Positions 43,320-53,428 of a DNA stretch of 64,000 nucleotides are shown here, piece by piece. The DNA lies in NCBI RefSeq assembly GCF_003945345.1, contig NZ_AP019308.1:1116001-1180000 (forward strand), read 5' to 3'. How positions within the stretch are numbered: the stretch's first letter is position 1; each line of letters begins with the position of its first letter. The stretch is from Paenibacillus baekrokdamisoli. GTDB taxonomy: Bacteria; Bacillota; Bacilli; Paenibacillales; Paenibacillaceae. The notes beneath the pieces were generated by a model. It worked only from the letters and a program-made list of their open reading frames with translations, was not told the origin of the DNA and did no database searches. A program made the translations under genes and the position numbers.

Positions 43320-46300
43320 ATGAGCCATCCTATGCAAACGGCTGCTCATTCGCTTGTTGACGCGCTTGGGGAAATGGCTTCCATCATGGTTAGCACAGGT
43401 GACGAGCGACATGCGGAGCAGTTATTAGCGCTTCAAAGTAAGCTGTCAGAGAGTCAATTAACAATTGCCTTCTGTGGTCACTTCTCAGCGGGGAAATCCA
43501 CTCTTGTGAATCGTTTGTGCGGGACGAACTTACTGCCGTCCAGTCCAATTCCAACGAGTGCGAATGTCGTTAAGATCGTGAATGGAGAGCCGAAGGCTAT
43601 TATTAAGAAGCTAGTCGATGGACAAGTCGAGCAGCTTGAAGTACCCATTGAACAAGTGAATGATTATTGCAAGGACGGGGAAACGGTGCAATCCGTTTCT
43701 TTGTCCTATCCTATACCTAGGCTGGGCACACATACGGTGCTGCTTGATACGCCAGGGATAGATTCAACAGACGACGCGCACCGGATGGCGACCGAATCGG
43801 CGCTCCATCTTGCTGACGTCGTTTTTTACGTTATGGATTACAATCACATTCAATCCGAGATCAATTTTACCTTTGCCAAGCAGCTTAAGGAATGGGGCAA
43901 ACCGCTTTATTTGATTGTGAATCAAATCGATAAGCATCGCGAGAACGAAATCAGCTTTGAGGCTTATCAGCAAAGTGTGGAGGATGCATTTGCTAATTGG
44001 CATTTGGAGCCGAGCGGCATCCTTTATTTATCCTTGCGCGAACCTAACCATCCTTATTCCGAGTTAGAGAAGCTTGAATGGCTTTTTGGCGCGCTTTCGA
44101 GTGTCCGTGAGCCGCTTGCGATCTGTAGTGTGGATGCTTCTGCACGCCATCTTATCCGGATGCATGCCAAACTATTGGATGAATTAAGTGAACCGGAACG
44201 GGAACGTCTTCTTGAGGCTGCTGGTGGAGAAGCGGAAGCGGAGCAGGTTAGAGCTGAGATTACAGCACTTGAAGCCGAGCTGGCTGCGGCAGCTGCCGAA
44301 GTGGATGGTTTGCGTACACGTCTGCGCCTTGAGGTGCAGCGTTTGCTTGATAACGCGAATATTACTCCTGCTGCCACTCGCGATTTGGCACAGTCGTTCC
44401 TAGAAAGCCGTAAGCCGGGATTTAAGGCGGGTTTATTGTTTGCAGGTGCTAAGACGGCTGCTGAGCAAGAACGACGGTTAGCAGCGTTCTTTGGTGATTT
44501 CGCAGCGCAAGTAAAAGCGGGCATTGAATGGCATTTGATTGACCTTCTGCGTAAATCTGCAGATGCCATTGGATGGCGAGATGAAGCTTTGGAGCAGCAG
44601 CTCGAAGCTATTTTTCAAGGCCTGCTGGAGCCGGCAATGCTGGTCCAGCGGATTCATGCAGGAGCCAGCTTCAGCGGCGAGTATACGATTCATTACTGCA
44701 GCGAGCTTGCCGCGGAGGTAAAGGGTTTGTTCCGCAAGCGGGCGTTGTCGTGGATCGACACGCTGGCGGAACGGTCTGCTGCGGCTGGCGAAGCTGTCGC
44801 TGCACCTGTGCGCGCGCGGCTGCGCGAGCTTAGCGCGCAGGGCGAGGCGTTGGCGCAGCTAGCCGCGCTGGCGGAGCGCGCGGCAGCGCACGCTGCATCG
44901 CTGGCGGCGCTCATGCCGCCGGCGCCGCAGCGTGCGGAACTGCCGGAGCCGCAGGCGGTCGGCAGTGTGGCGCGAAGCGCCAGCGAGCGCAGCATTAGCG
45001 GCGCGGGTGCGGCAGGGACGCTGCGAGTGAATGCGCAGGAGCTCGGTGCGCAAGTCGTCACCGAACCCGCAGCGCAGGCTATAACTAGCGTGCGTTCAGT
45101 CACAGCAGTAGCTGCAGCACGGGCTCATGTACACAGCAGTGAAACTGCTCACCATATGACAGCAGCAGCTCCCGCTATTCCTACAGCTACAGCTATTGCT
45201 AACAGCGATGCGCTGGCGCCCCAGCGGCAAGCTGCAGACCGTTTACGGCGGGCAGCAGATCTGCTTGGTCCTTACGAAGCACTAGCATCAGCCGTGGAGG
45301 CTATGCGTGACAAAGCTAGTCGTTTGCAGCGCAGCCGATTCACTATTGCGTTATTCGGTGCTTTCAGCGCAGGTAAATCGTCGCTTGCGAACGCTTTGCT
45401 AGGTGACGCTGCCCTGCCTGTATCACCTAATCCGACGACGGCGGCAGTCAATCGAATTGTTCCGCCTACTCCGGATCATCCTCACGGCACAGCGACTGTT
45501 CTGATGAAATCGCGGGCAGTCATGCTGGACGATCTTCGTTATTCCCTGGCGTTGATCGGTGAAGAGGCAGAATCACTTTCTGATTCCGCCTTGCTGCAGG
45601 CTATCAGTAAATTATCGCCTGATGGTGTGCATGCAGGCGGCCGACCACACTATAGCTTCTTGAAAGCCGCAGAGAAGGGCTGGCAGGAGCATGAGTCGCT
45701 GCTCGGTAAGCAGCTTGCTGTCGATTCAGAAGCTTATCGTCGTTACGTAGCTGAAGAATGGCGCTCATGCTTCGTAAATGAGATTGAGCTCCACCATGAT
45801 AACCCGCTTACAGCACAAGGGATCGTCCTTGTTGATACGCCTGGCGCGGATTCGGTGAATGCCCGTCATACAGGGGTTGCCTTTAATTATATTAAAAATG
45901 CGGATGCTATTTTGTTCGTAACCTACTATAACCATGCTTTTTCCCAGGCTGACCGTCAGTTTCTTCTGCAGCTTGGCAGAGTGAAGGACCAATTTGAGCT
46001 GGATAAAATGTTCTTCATCGTCAATGCAGCGGACCTAGCATCGAGCGAAGAAGAGCGAGACGGGGTACTCGCGCATGTGGAACGCAATTTGCAGCAGCAT
46101 GGCATACGTTTTCCGCGTATGTTTCCTGTGTCCAGTTTACAAGCGCTTGAGGGAAAGCAGAACAGTGATCAAGCTTTAATCGCTTCATCAGGGATTGGCG
46201 CTTTCGAAACGTCCTTCTTAGCGTTTACACAGCAAGAGCTCGGTGCACTTGCTGTGGCCTCTGCTGTACAAGAGATAGAGAGAGCACGTCATACGATAGC

Positions 46301-47090
46301 AGATTGGCTGGAGTCGGCATCAGGTGATGCAGCTACGCGTGACATTGCACGAAGCCAGCTTATGGCTCATGCAGATGACGTACTTCATCAAGCGGCTGAG
46401 CTTGAGAAACCGCAAAGCAATCCAAAGCTGGAGCAGGAGCTGAAGGAGCTGTTGTTCTATGTCCTGCAGCGCATCCAGTTCCGATTTGGGGATCACTATA
46501 ATTTTGCCTTCAACCCCTCGGTGCTGCAGGATGATGGTCGTGACCTTCGTAAAGCGCTTTGGACAGCATGGCTAGAGCTGCAGCGTCTGCTGCAAATCGA
46601 GCTTGCCCAAGAGCTGCAAGCAACGTCACTACGGCTTGATAACACCCTTAATAAGCTCGCAGCTAAGAAATTCCATGATACTGCGGAAGAAGTCGCTCAA
46701 TCACTTCAAGGCTTTACAACAGCTGCCTTCCAACCCTTAGCCTTGTTAACGCCAGAAGAGCAGCCAGCTTTTCAAGCGACAGGCATGGAGTCTAAGCTGC
46801 TGTGGGGCCGGTTCAAATCACCTCGATATTTCTTTGAGGGTGAGGGTAAGGCTAAGCTTCGTGAAACGCTTGAGATCGAGCTATCAGAGCCTCTCCAAAG
46901 CTGGATGAATCAAGCCCAATCGGATTGGAGCACGAGATACGGAGAGTTATGGAATGAAGCCATGATGACTTGCGCAGAAACTCTCCGCAAGGAGATTAAT
47001 GCCTTTATCCAAGGAAAGCAAGCTTCATTGAGCGGTCATGCGAATTTGGATGATCTTCGACAACTTCAAGCCGCATTATTATCAATTTAA
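43320..47090 (+). CDS. dynA: Bacterial dynamin-like GTPase with two GTPase modules (DynA/YpbR type)
   Basis: The 1256-residue protein consists of two fused dynamin modules, as in B. subtilis DynA (1193 residues), which tethers and fuses membranes and helps repair membrane damage. Module 1: P-loop GHFSAGKST at 53-61, G3 LLDTPGIDS, G4 VNQIDKH. Module 2: P-loop GAFSAGKSS near 680-688, G3 LVDTPGADS, G4-like VNAADLA. Both are followed by long helical stalk regions. Between them lies an Ala-rich linker (about 480-640) encoded by unusually GC-rich DNA. ATG at 43320 has GGGGAGAG upstream; the frame is open into the preceding gene. Confidence 0.92.
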   Translation: MSHPMQTAAHSLVDALGEMASIMVSTGDERHAEQLLALQSKLSESQLTIAFCGHFSAGKSTLVNRLCGTNLLPSSPIPTSANVVKIVNGEPKAIIKKLVDGQVEQLEVPIEQVNDYCKDGETVQSVSLSYPIPRLGTHTVLLDTPGIDSTDDAHRMATESALHLADVVFYVMDYNHIQSEINFTFAKQLKEWGKPLYLIVNQIDKHRENEISFEAYQQSVEDAFANWHLEPSGILYLSLREPNHPYSELEKLEWLFGALSSVREPLAICSVDASARHLIRMHAKLLDELSEPERERLLEAAGGEAEAEQVRAEITALEAELAAAAAEVDGLRTRLRLEVQRLLDNANITPAATRDLAQSFLESRKPGFKAGLLFAGAKTAAEQERRLAAFFGDFAAQVKAGIEWHLIDLLRKSADAIGWRDEALEQQLEAIFQGLLEPAMLVQRIHAGASFSGEYTIHYCSELAAEVKGLFRKRALSWIDTLAERSAAAGEAVAAPVRARLRELSAQGEALAQLAALAERAAAHAASLAALMPPAPQRAELPEPQAVGSVARSASERSISGAGAAGTLRVNAQELGAQVVTEPAAQAITSVRSVTAVAAARAHVHSSETAHHMTAAAPAIPTATAIANSDALAPQRQAADRLRRAADLLGPYEALASAVEAMRDKASRLQRSRFTIALFGAFSAGKSSLANALLGDAALPVSPNPTTAAVNRIVPPTPDHPHGTATVLMKSRAVMLDDLRYSLALIGEEAESLSDSALLQAISKLSPDGVHAGGRPHYSFLKAAEKGWQEHESLLGKQLAVDSEAYRRYVAEEWRSCFVNEIELHHDNPLTAQGIVLVDTPGADSVNARHTGVAFNYIKNADAILFVTYYNHAFSQADRQFLLQLGRVKDQFELDKMFFIVNAADLASSEEERDGVLAHVERNLQQHGIRFPRMFPVSSLQALEGKQNSDQALIASSGIGAFETSFLAFTQQELGALAVASAVQEIERARHTIADWLESASGDAATRDIARSQLMAHADDVLHQAAELEKPQSNPKLEQELKELLFYVLQRIQFRFGDHYNFAFNPSVLQDDGRDLRKALWTAWLELQRLLQIELAQELQATSLRLDNTLNKLAAKKFHDTAEEVAQSLQGFTTAAFQPLALLTPEEQPAFQATGMESKLLWGRFKSPRYFFEGEGKAKLRETLEIELSEPLQSWMNQAQSDWSTRYGELWNEAMMTCAETLRKEINAFIQGKQASLSGHANLDDLRQLQAALLSI

Positions 47091-47425
47091 CTCATGCATG
47101 CTTACTCATAGATGAATATTTTAAAGCGACACCTTGAGCTTTTTCACGGATCTGATCAGATCCTGTGAAAAGCTCTATTTTTTTAGGCAATGAAATCATG
47201 CAAAAACAAAAAAAAATATGCAAAAATGGAGCAATATGCACATGTTGGCAACGATTCCAGACGATTTCGAAGAATACCCCCCAATGACTTGACAGAATGC
47301 GAAAGTAAGCGAAAATGGCCATCTATATGCGGCTGTGCTCTGTTTGCCGTACGGGATTGATGCTGTTAATATTCATTCATATTCATAATATTGTCACAGA
47401 ATAGAAACAAGGAGTGGAGAACCCA
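47091..47425. other. Intergenic region between dynA and the ABC exporter
   Basis: This 335-bp gap holds the dynA terminator, an A-rich stretch (47200-47235) with repeated ATGCAAAAA, and a candidate promoter: TTGCCG at 47344-47349 and TAATAT at 47367-47372, 17 bp apart. A TTGACA at 47289 has no matching -10. No gene or further structured element was seen. Confidence 0.5.
47136..47184 (+). terminator. Terminator after dynA
   Basis: GAGCTTTTTCACGGATCT pairs with its near-complement ending at 47175 with one mismatch and a very short loop, followed by TATTTTTTT. Confidence 0.9.
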
Positions 47426-49207
47426 TTGGACGTCTTCAGGCAACTTAAACCGTATTATTGGGACGAACGCAGAAATCTAATTGCTTCGATCGTATGCTTA
47501 ATCTGCGCAACGGCACTCGGGCTGGTTTATCCGAATTTGCTTCGCATATTAATCGACAAAGTTATTGTACCAAGAGATTTTGAGTGGGTACCTGCATTGT
47601 CATTGACAGTTGTCGGTGTCGTCACTTTTAAAGGTGGCTTGCAGTTCCTATCTGGATTGTTCGGCGGGCGACTGGGTAACCGAGTTGCTTTTCGACTTCG
47701 GAATGCCTGTTACGAGAAGCTTCAAGCCTTGTCCTTCCAGTATTACGACAAAGCCAAGACAGGCGATCTTATGTCGCGTTTAACAGCGGATCTTGAAGGT
47801 GTTCGTAACTTCATTGGTTTTGGCTTTGCCCAAATATTAAACATGTTCCTTATGGTTATTTTCGGGGCAGCAATGATGTTCTCGATCCATTGGCAGCTGA
47901 CATTGATTACACTCGTTACGATTCCTTTTCTATCCTTTACCGCTGTTCGTTTCGAGAAGCTTATCCATCCTGCTTTCCGCGAGATGCGACAAGCGATGAG
48001 TAATCTAACGACTTCGGTACAAGAGAACATTACTGGTGTTCGGACGGTAAAATCCTTCGCTCGCGAATCTTTCGAGATTGAGAAGTTTTCTGTTCGAAGC
48101 GAAGCTTATAAAAATAATCAAATCGGCGCTGCAGCGTTGTGGGCCAAATTTTTCCCGATTATGGAGCTGTTTGCAAGTCTAAGTGCGGTTATCCTGTTAG
48201 TCGTTGGCGGTAGGCTCGTTATTAACCATTCGCTTACTTTAGGCCAGTTGGTTGCTTTCTTCAGTATGGTATGGTACATCATCGGACCGATGTGGGGCTT
48301 GGGTTTTCAAATCAACAACTACACGCAGTCCAAAGCGTCTGGTGAGCGTCTAATTGAGCTGTTAAACCAATATGTACATGTAAAAGATTGCGAAGCACCT
48401 ATCGTTGTGGATGAGAAAGACGTCAAAGGTCATGTTCAATTCCAAGATGTAACGTTTAACTATGCTGATAAATCACCTGCTTTAACGGAGCTGAGTTTGG
48501 ACGCACCGCCGGGAACGGTTATTGGATTATTAGGCGGAACGGGTTCAGGTAAATCCACGGTAATTCAACTGCTTATGCGTGCTTATAACATCAAGGCAGG
48601 CAAGATTCTGATCGATGGCATAGATATTCATGAAATGTCGCTAGAACAATTGAGAACTCAAATCGCAACGGTCTTCCAAGAGACATTCTTATTCTCTTGT
48701 TCCATTCAAGACAATATTGCTTATGGAATGAAGGATATCTCGATGGATCAAATTGTGAAGGCGGCTAAATTGGCAAAAGCGCATGAATTCATTATGGAGC
48801 TGCCTGAAGGTTATAACACCATCGTCGGAGAAAGGGGAATGGGGCTATCTGGTGGACAGAAGCAGCGGATTGCGATCGCTCGTGCCCTTATTATTAATCC
48901 AAGGATTCTCATTCTCGATGATGCTACTAGCGCGGTCGATATGGAAACGGAGCATGAAATTCAAGCAGGCTTCAAAGAGGTAATGGCGGGACGGACAACG
49001 TTTATCATCGCTCACCGGATTTCCTCCCTTCGCCATGCAGACGAAATTATCGTATTTGACAAGGGACACGTTGTTCAACGTGGCAGTCATCAAGAGCTAA
49101 TTCGCGTACCAGGTCCTTATCTAGATACCTATAACATTCAATATGCCGACCGACCGGCTGCTATCAGTCAAGAGTCATTGGCGTCAGAGAGAAGGGTCGT
49201 ACTGTGA
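47426..49207 (+). CDS. ABC exporter subunit, transmembrane-ATPase half-transporter with degenerate Walker B
   Basis: The 593-residue half-transporter has six predicted membrane segments (to about 320) and a nucleotide-binding domain. Walker A is GGTGSGKST, the signature LSGGQKQR is canonical, but Walker B reads ILILDDATSAVD, with Asp where the catalytic Glu belongs. This marks the non-catalytic side of a heterodimer, as in BmrC/BmrD-type exporters. TTG at 47426 was preferred for the TGGAG site six bases upstream; GTG at 47414 is possible. It overlaps the second half-transporter by 4 bp. Substrate is unknown; multidrug export is common for relatives. Confidence 0.9.
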   Translation: MDVFRQLKPYYWDERRNLIASIVCLICATALGLVYPNLLRILIDKVIVPRDFEWVPALSLTVVGVVTFKGGLQFLSGLFGGRLGNRVAFRLRNACYEKLQALSFQYYDKAKTGDLMSRLTADLEGVRNFIGFGFAQILNMFLMVIFGAAMMFSIHWQLTLITLVTIPFLSFTAVRFEKLIHPAFREMRQAMSNLTTSVQENITGVRTVKSFARESFEIEKFSVRSEAYKNNQIGAAALWAKFFPIMELFASLSAVILLVVGGRLVINHSLTLGQLVAFFSMVWYIIGPMWGLGFQINNYTQSKASGERLIELLNQYVHVKDCEAPIVVDEKDVKGHVQFQDVTFNYADKSPALTELSLDAPPGTVIGLLGGTGSGKSTVIQLLMRAYNIKAGKILIDGIDIHEMSLEQLRTQIATVFQETFLFSCSIQDNIAYGMKDISMDQIVKAAKLAKAHEFIMELPEGYNTIVGERGMGLSGGQKQRIAIARALIINPRILILDDATSAVDMETEHEIQAGFKEVMAGRTTFIIAHRISSLRHADEIIVFDKGHVVQRGSHQELIRVPGPYLDTYNIQYADRPAAISQESLASERRVVL

Positions 49208-51030
49208 GTAACGAACAAACAACTCGCGACAATCGCGAGCGGTTTACGTACAAAGATGATGATATCATCGAGAAACCGTTTAACTGGTCACAGCTGAGCA
49301 GGCTTTTCAACTACATGAAGCCCTATAAGAAGCAGCTGCTGCCCGTAATCATTGTCATGATGATTCTGGGAACCGCTACTCGCCTTGCCATTCCGGCTAT
49401 CATTATTCTCGCCATTGATGAAGCGATAGAACCGAAAACCGGGGATGCTAGCTTATCTAAATTATATATGTACGCTGGACTCATGCTGCTGCTCTATGTT
49501 ATTCAATGGGCGGCTAATACGTACCGGATCAAATTTACGAACGTCATCGGACAACGTGTCATTTATGATTTGCGACAGGATTTATTCCGTCATATTCAGA
49601 AGCTTTCCTTTCGATTTTTTGACAAAAGGCCTGCGGGCTCTGTACTCGTTCGTGTTACCAATGATGTTAACGCACTGCAGGACTTGTTCACGAATGGTGT
49701 AGTCAATTTACTCATGGATTGCGTACAGCTCGTCGGTATCGTTATCATCCTGCTTGTATGGAATTTCAAACTTGGAGCAGCGGTTATGATTACCGTTCCG
49801 CTGATGTTCATCGTTTCATCCGCCTTACGCAAACGGATTCGTTTCGCCTGGCAGGACGTTCGCATGAAGCAATCCCGCATCAATGCACATTTGAACGAAA
49901 GTATTCAAGGGATGAAGGTCACACAAGCATATGCACAGGAAAAGGCGAATTTCACCTTCTTCAAACATATCAATGGGGTTAACATTCAAGCGTGGAATAG
50001 GGCATCGGCACTAAACCAAGCTTTCGGACCGATCATTGAAGTGACATCTGCGATTGGTACACTTATTTTGTTCTGGTATGGTTCACGTCTTATCGAGCAG
50101 GATGCCATTACAGTCGGAGTTCTTGTCGGATTTGCCAACTACATCGGTAACTTCTGGGACCCGATTAACCGTTTGGGTCAGATGTATGCCCAGCTGCTAA
50201 TCGCCATGGCTTCCTCTGAAAGAATTTTCGAATTTATCGACGAGAAGCCAACGGTAGCTGAGCTGCCTAATGCTAACAAACTCGCCTCTATTCGTGGAGA
50301 TGTGACGTTCGATCGACTTGTATTTGAATATGAGAAAGGTCGGCCTGCACTGAGAGGGATCAGTCTGGATGTAAAAGCTGGCCAGACGATTGCATTAGTT
50401 GGTCATACCGGTTCCGGGAAAAGTACCATTATGAACCTGCTTTGCCGTTTCTACGACCCTAATGAGGGAGCCATTCTTATTGATGGCACTGATATTCGGA
50501 ATGTAAGTATAGAGAGTCTTCGCTCGCAGGTTGGAATCGTACTGCAGGACACCTTTATTTTCTCCGGAAGCATACGTGAAAATATTAGGTTCGGACGATT
50601 AGATGCAACGAATGACGAGATCGTTAAAGCAGCGACAGCGGTGGATGCTCATGATTTCATTATGAGCCTGCCTGATGGCTATGACACGGAAGTAGAGGAG
50701 CGAGGGAACAGCCTCTCAATGGGTCAACGTCAGCTGCTCTCATTCGCACGAGCGCTTCTGGCTGATCCAAGAGTTCTAATTCTCGATGAGGCTACCGCGA
50801 GCATCGATACGGAAACCGAGCTCAAGATCCAAGAGGCGCTGAAGAAGCTTCTTGCTGGCCGTACCTCATTCATCGTAGCGCATCGCTTATCAACGATTCG
50901 GAATGCGGATCGTATCGTGGTGCTGGATCATGGTGTCATTGTTGAACAAGGCACGCATGAAGAGCTGATGCGTCACGGCGGTACTTATAATGGATTGATT
51001 GAAGCGCAATATCGTTTCTTATCCGCTTAA
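49204..51030 (+). CDS. ABC exporter subunit, catalytic half-transporter partner
   Basis: The 608-residue partner has six membrane segments and a nucleotide-binding domain with Walker A GHTGSGKST, a full Walker B with catalytic Glu (LILDEATASID), and a non-canonical signature LSMGQRQ. Combined with the first subunit (canonical signature, Asp in Walker B) this gives one working and one degenerate ATP site. GTG at 49204 overlaps the previous stop, so the subunits are made together. Confidence 0.92.
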   Translation: MSNEQTTRDNRERFTYKDDDIIEKPFNWSQLSRLFNYMKPYKKQLLPVIIVMMILGTATRLAIPAIIILAIDEAIEPKTGDASLSKLYMYAGLMLLLYVIQWAANTYRIKFTNVIGQRVIYDLRQDLFRHIQKLSFRFFDKRPAGSVLVRVTNDVNALQDLFTNGVVNLLMDCVQLVGIVIILLVWNFKLGAAVMITVPLMFIVSSALRKRIRFAWQDVRMKQSRINAHLNESIQGMKVTQAYAQEKANFTFFKHINGVNIQAWNRASALNQAFGPIIEVTSAIGTLILFWYGSRLIEQDAITVGVLVGFANYIGNFWDPINRLGQMYAQLLIAMASSERIFEFIDEKPTVAELPNANKLASIRGDVTFDRLVFEYEKGRPALRGISLDVKAGQTIALVGHTGSGKSTIMNLLCRFYDPNEGAILIDGTDIRNVSIESLRSQVGIVLQDTFIFSGSIRENIRFGRLDATNDEIVKAATAVDAHDFIMSLPDGYDTEVEERGNSLSMGQRQLLSFARALLADPRVLILDEATASIDTETELKIQEALKKLLAGRTSFIVAHRLSTIRNADRIVVLDHGVIVEQGTHEELMRHGGTYNGLIEAQYRFLSA

Positions 51031-51156
51031 ATTCTTGATTTTTTGAGCTGGAACCTCCACAATGGAAGAAAAACGAAAATGACGACAAGCTATTCTCGAT
51101 GGTCATATTCTGTCGAATCTTGTTGTTATTTCGCTTCCAGGAGGTTCTTTTCTTTT

Positions 51157-52335
51157 ATGTACGGATCACCCTTAACCCCTAATGCTCGAAAAATAATGCT
51201 TCTTGGCTCTGGTGAGCTTGGAAAAGAGGTCATCATTGAAGCTCAACGCCTTGGTGTGGAAACGATAGCTGTTGACCGTTATGCGAATGCACCAGCGATG
51301 CAGGTCGCTCACCGCTCTTCTGTCATCGATATGCTGGATGCAGCTGCCCTGCGAGACGTGATTGTACAAGAACAGCCGGATTTGCTTGTTCCTGAGATCG
51401 AGGCTATTGCTACTGATGCGCTAGTAGAGCTGGAGAAAGAAGGCTACCGCGTCATTCCAACTGCCCGTGCGGCATTGTTGACTATGGACCGGGAAGGCAT
51501 CCGTCGTCTTGCTGCAGAGACATTAGGTCTGGCTACGGCTCCATATAAATTTGCGGATTCGCTGGAAGAGCTTCGGGAGGCGATTGCAGAGATCGGGGTT
51601 CCATGTGTCATTAAGCCGATAATGAGTTCCTCCGGTAAAGGTCAAAGTGTATGTAAGTCCGAGGCAGATATAGAGGGCTGCTGGAAAATTGCGATGGATG
51701 GCGGCCGGGCGAAGAAACAACGTGTCATTGTCGAAGGTTTTATCCAATTTGAATCGGAAATTACGTTGTTGACCGTTCGATCTGTATCCGGGACAGCTTT
51801 CTGCGCGCCAATCGGCCATGTTCAGAAAGATGGAGATTATATCGAATCCTGGCAGCCGCATGAGATGTCTGCCAAGCAGATAGAGGATGCTGAAGCGATT
51901 GCTCGAGCTGTAACTGGAGAGCTCGGCGGATATGGTATCTATGGTGTCGAGTTATTCCTCACTAAGGATGGCGTTCTGTTCAGCGAGGTTTCTCCGAGAC
52001 CTCATGATACAGGCATGGTTACGATGGTGACGCAGGATCTGTCAGAGTTCGCGCTGCACGCCCGTGCTATATTAGGCTTCCCGATTCCGAATATTCGCCT
52101 GCTCACCCCAGGTGCATCCTATACACTGAAGGCAGACCGCGAATCCGATTCCTTTCGCATCCAAGGTCTTGATCATGCCTTAGCTGTACCTAATACGCAA
52201 GTGCGTGTGTTTGGTAAGCCTGTAACAAAGACAGGCCGTCGTATGGCCGTTGCGCTAAGCTCAGCTGACGATACGGAGCAAGCACGCGAGCTTGCAAGGC
52301 AGGCTGCACAATCTTTATCGATTGCCTATGACTAA
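51157..52335 (+). CDS. purT: Formate-dependent phosphoribosylglycinamide formyltransferase
   Basis: The 392-residue ATP-grasp enzyme makes formyl-GAR from GAR, formate and ATP, the folate-independent alternative to PurN. It begins near [17 protein letters not shown] and includes [14 protein letters not shown] (ATP loop) and [18 protein letters not shown] at 51157 is preceded by CAGGAGG with a rather long 12-base spacing, and gives the same length as E. coli PurT. The 126-bp upstream gap shows no riboswitch. Confidence 0.95.
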   Translation: MYGSPLTPNARKIMLLGSGELGKEVIIEAQRLGVETIAVDRYANAPAMQVAHRSSVIDMLDAAALRDVIVQEQPDLLVPEIEAIATDALVELEKEGYRVIPTARAALLTMDREGIRRLAAETLGLATAPYKFADSLEELREAIAEIGVPCVIKPIMSSSGKGQSVCKSEADIEGCWKIAMDGGRAKKQRVIVEGFIQFESEITLLTVRSVSGTAFCAPIGHVQKDGDYIESWQPHEMSAKQIEDAEAIARAVTGELGGYGIYGVELFLTKDGVLFSEVSPRPHDTGMVTMVTQDLSEFALHARAILGFPIPNIRLLTPGASYTLKADRESDSFRIQGLDHALAVPNTQVRVFGKPVTKTGRRMAVALSSADDTEQARELARQAAQSLSIAYD

Positions 52336-52349
52336 TGGATAAAGAACGG

Positions 52350-52424
52350 GTCTGAGTATACGCATTCTGACGAGTACGGCCTAGTAGAGGCTCGTTCGCA
52401 GTTCGCAAACTCAGGCTTTTTTTG
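52350..52424 (+). terminator. Probable terminator after purT
   Basis: GTCTGAGT pairs with ACTCAGGC at the base of a branched structure that includes a CGAG/CTCG hairpin, followed by eight T. A second perfect hairpin, AAATAAAGC with GCTTTATTT at 52452-52475, lies further down without a T-run. Confidence 0.55.
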
Positions 52425-52586
52425 CATCATCCGACAAAGGTAGAAATTTGCAAATAAAGCGGGAAAGCTTTATTTTAAAAAGACAAGAAAATTTCGCTGC
52501 ACTTACAAAAAATACAAAATAATCAAAAGACAGACAAACTTCTGCCTACATTTGTGAAAGGTTTCAGAGTTAGAGAGGAGACGAAG

Positions 52587-53414
52587 ATGACAAGCAATCG
52601 AGCTAACGTACTATGGAGAATGATCGGCTTAACAGCACTTATTTCGACTCTCTTGCTTCTATTTGGCTTTGGTTATTCTGTAAAGGATTTGCTTTGGCCT
52701 AAAGGAGAGACTTATCTAGGTCAGAATGCTAATCCTGCGACTCCAGATCAGAGCAGCTTAGCTGCAAGTAAGGAAATTCGCATTACCGCAATAGGGGATT
52801 CACTTACGAAAGGAACCGGAGACGCGACAGGCGAAGGCTATGTGAAGCAAGTAATCCCTTTGCTTCAAGCCAAATTCCCAAAAGTACCCGTTAGGCTGAA
52901 CAATAATCTCGCCATTAATGGTCTTCGTGCTGACCAGCTGGTGACTCTTCTTAAGAATGACAAAGGGTATCGGTTCTCCTTATCTCAAGCAAATGTCATT
53001 CTCTTTACAATCGGCGGTAACGATTTATTCCAAATCGCAACTGGTCAATCGGCTAGTGAAGCGACAGGGGATTTGAATTTAGACAAGCTCAAGGCCGAGC
53101 TTCCCAAAGGCATAAGTCGGCTCAAAACCGTCATCGAGCTGCTCCATGAGATCAATCCTCAAGCTCGTATTGTCTATACGGGACTTTATAATCCATTTTA
53201 TGACTTAAAGGATCTACGTGATGGCAGTCTTGAGGTTCAGCAATGGAATGAACAGGCCTATGCGTTCTTGCATCCTTATCCGAATATGACGCTAATTCCG
53301 ACGTTTGATTTGTTTGAGCGTACGATAGCCAGTTATATTTCCTCAGACCATTTTCATCCTAATCACGAAGGGTATGCGCAAATTGCTGCCCGAATTGTTC
53401 AGTCTTTGGAATAG
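52587..53414 (+). CDS. Membrane-anchored SGNH/GDSL-family hydrolase
   Basis: The 275-residue protein has one N-terminal membrane segment (MIGLTALISTLLLLFGFGY) and an extracytoplasmic SGNH hydrolase domain: AIGDSLTKGTG (catalytic Ser), an Asn block near NNNLAINGLRA, IGGND, and SSDHFHPNHEGY with the Asp-His pair. It resembles B. subtilis YpmR. Esterase or lipase activity is expected; the substrate is unknown. AGAGGAG precedes the ATG. The ABC transporter genes follow 14 bp later. Confidence 0.87.
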   Translation: MTSNRANVLWRMIGLTALISTLLLLFGFGYSVKDLLWPKGETYLGQNANPATPDQSSLAASKEIRITAIGDSLTKGTGDATGEGYVKQVIPLLQAKFPKVPVRLNNNLAINGLRADQLVTLLKNDKGYRFSLSQANVILFTIGGNDLFQIATGQSASEATGDLNLDKLKAELPKGISRLKTVIELLHEINPQARIVYTGLYNPFYDLKDLRDGSLEVQQWNEQAYAFLHPYPNMTLIPTFDLFERTIASYISSDHFHPNHEGYAQIAARIVQSLE

Positions 53415-53428
53415 GAGGGGTTAGAACA

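Noticed and set aside
44054..45103. Minus-strand Ala/Ser/Arg-rich reading frames inside dynA
   Set aside because: They are antisense to conserved dynamin coding sequence, lack binding sites, and their composition reflects the GC-rich linker.
47285..47320. Promoter from TTGACA at 47289
   Set aside because: No acceptable -10 box lies 16-18 bp downstream.
51043..51156. N-terminal extension of PurT
   Set aside because: The frame is open but the family starts at the ATG at 51157, which has AGGAGG; the upstream residues are not protein-like.
52452..52475. Second purT terminator
   Set aside because: The hairpin AAATAAAGC/GCTTTATTT is perfect but AT-rich and lacks a T-run.
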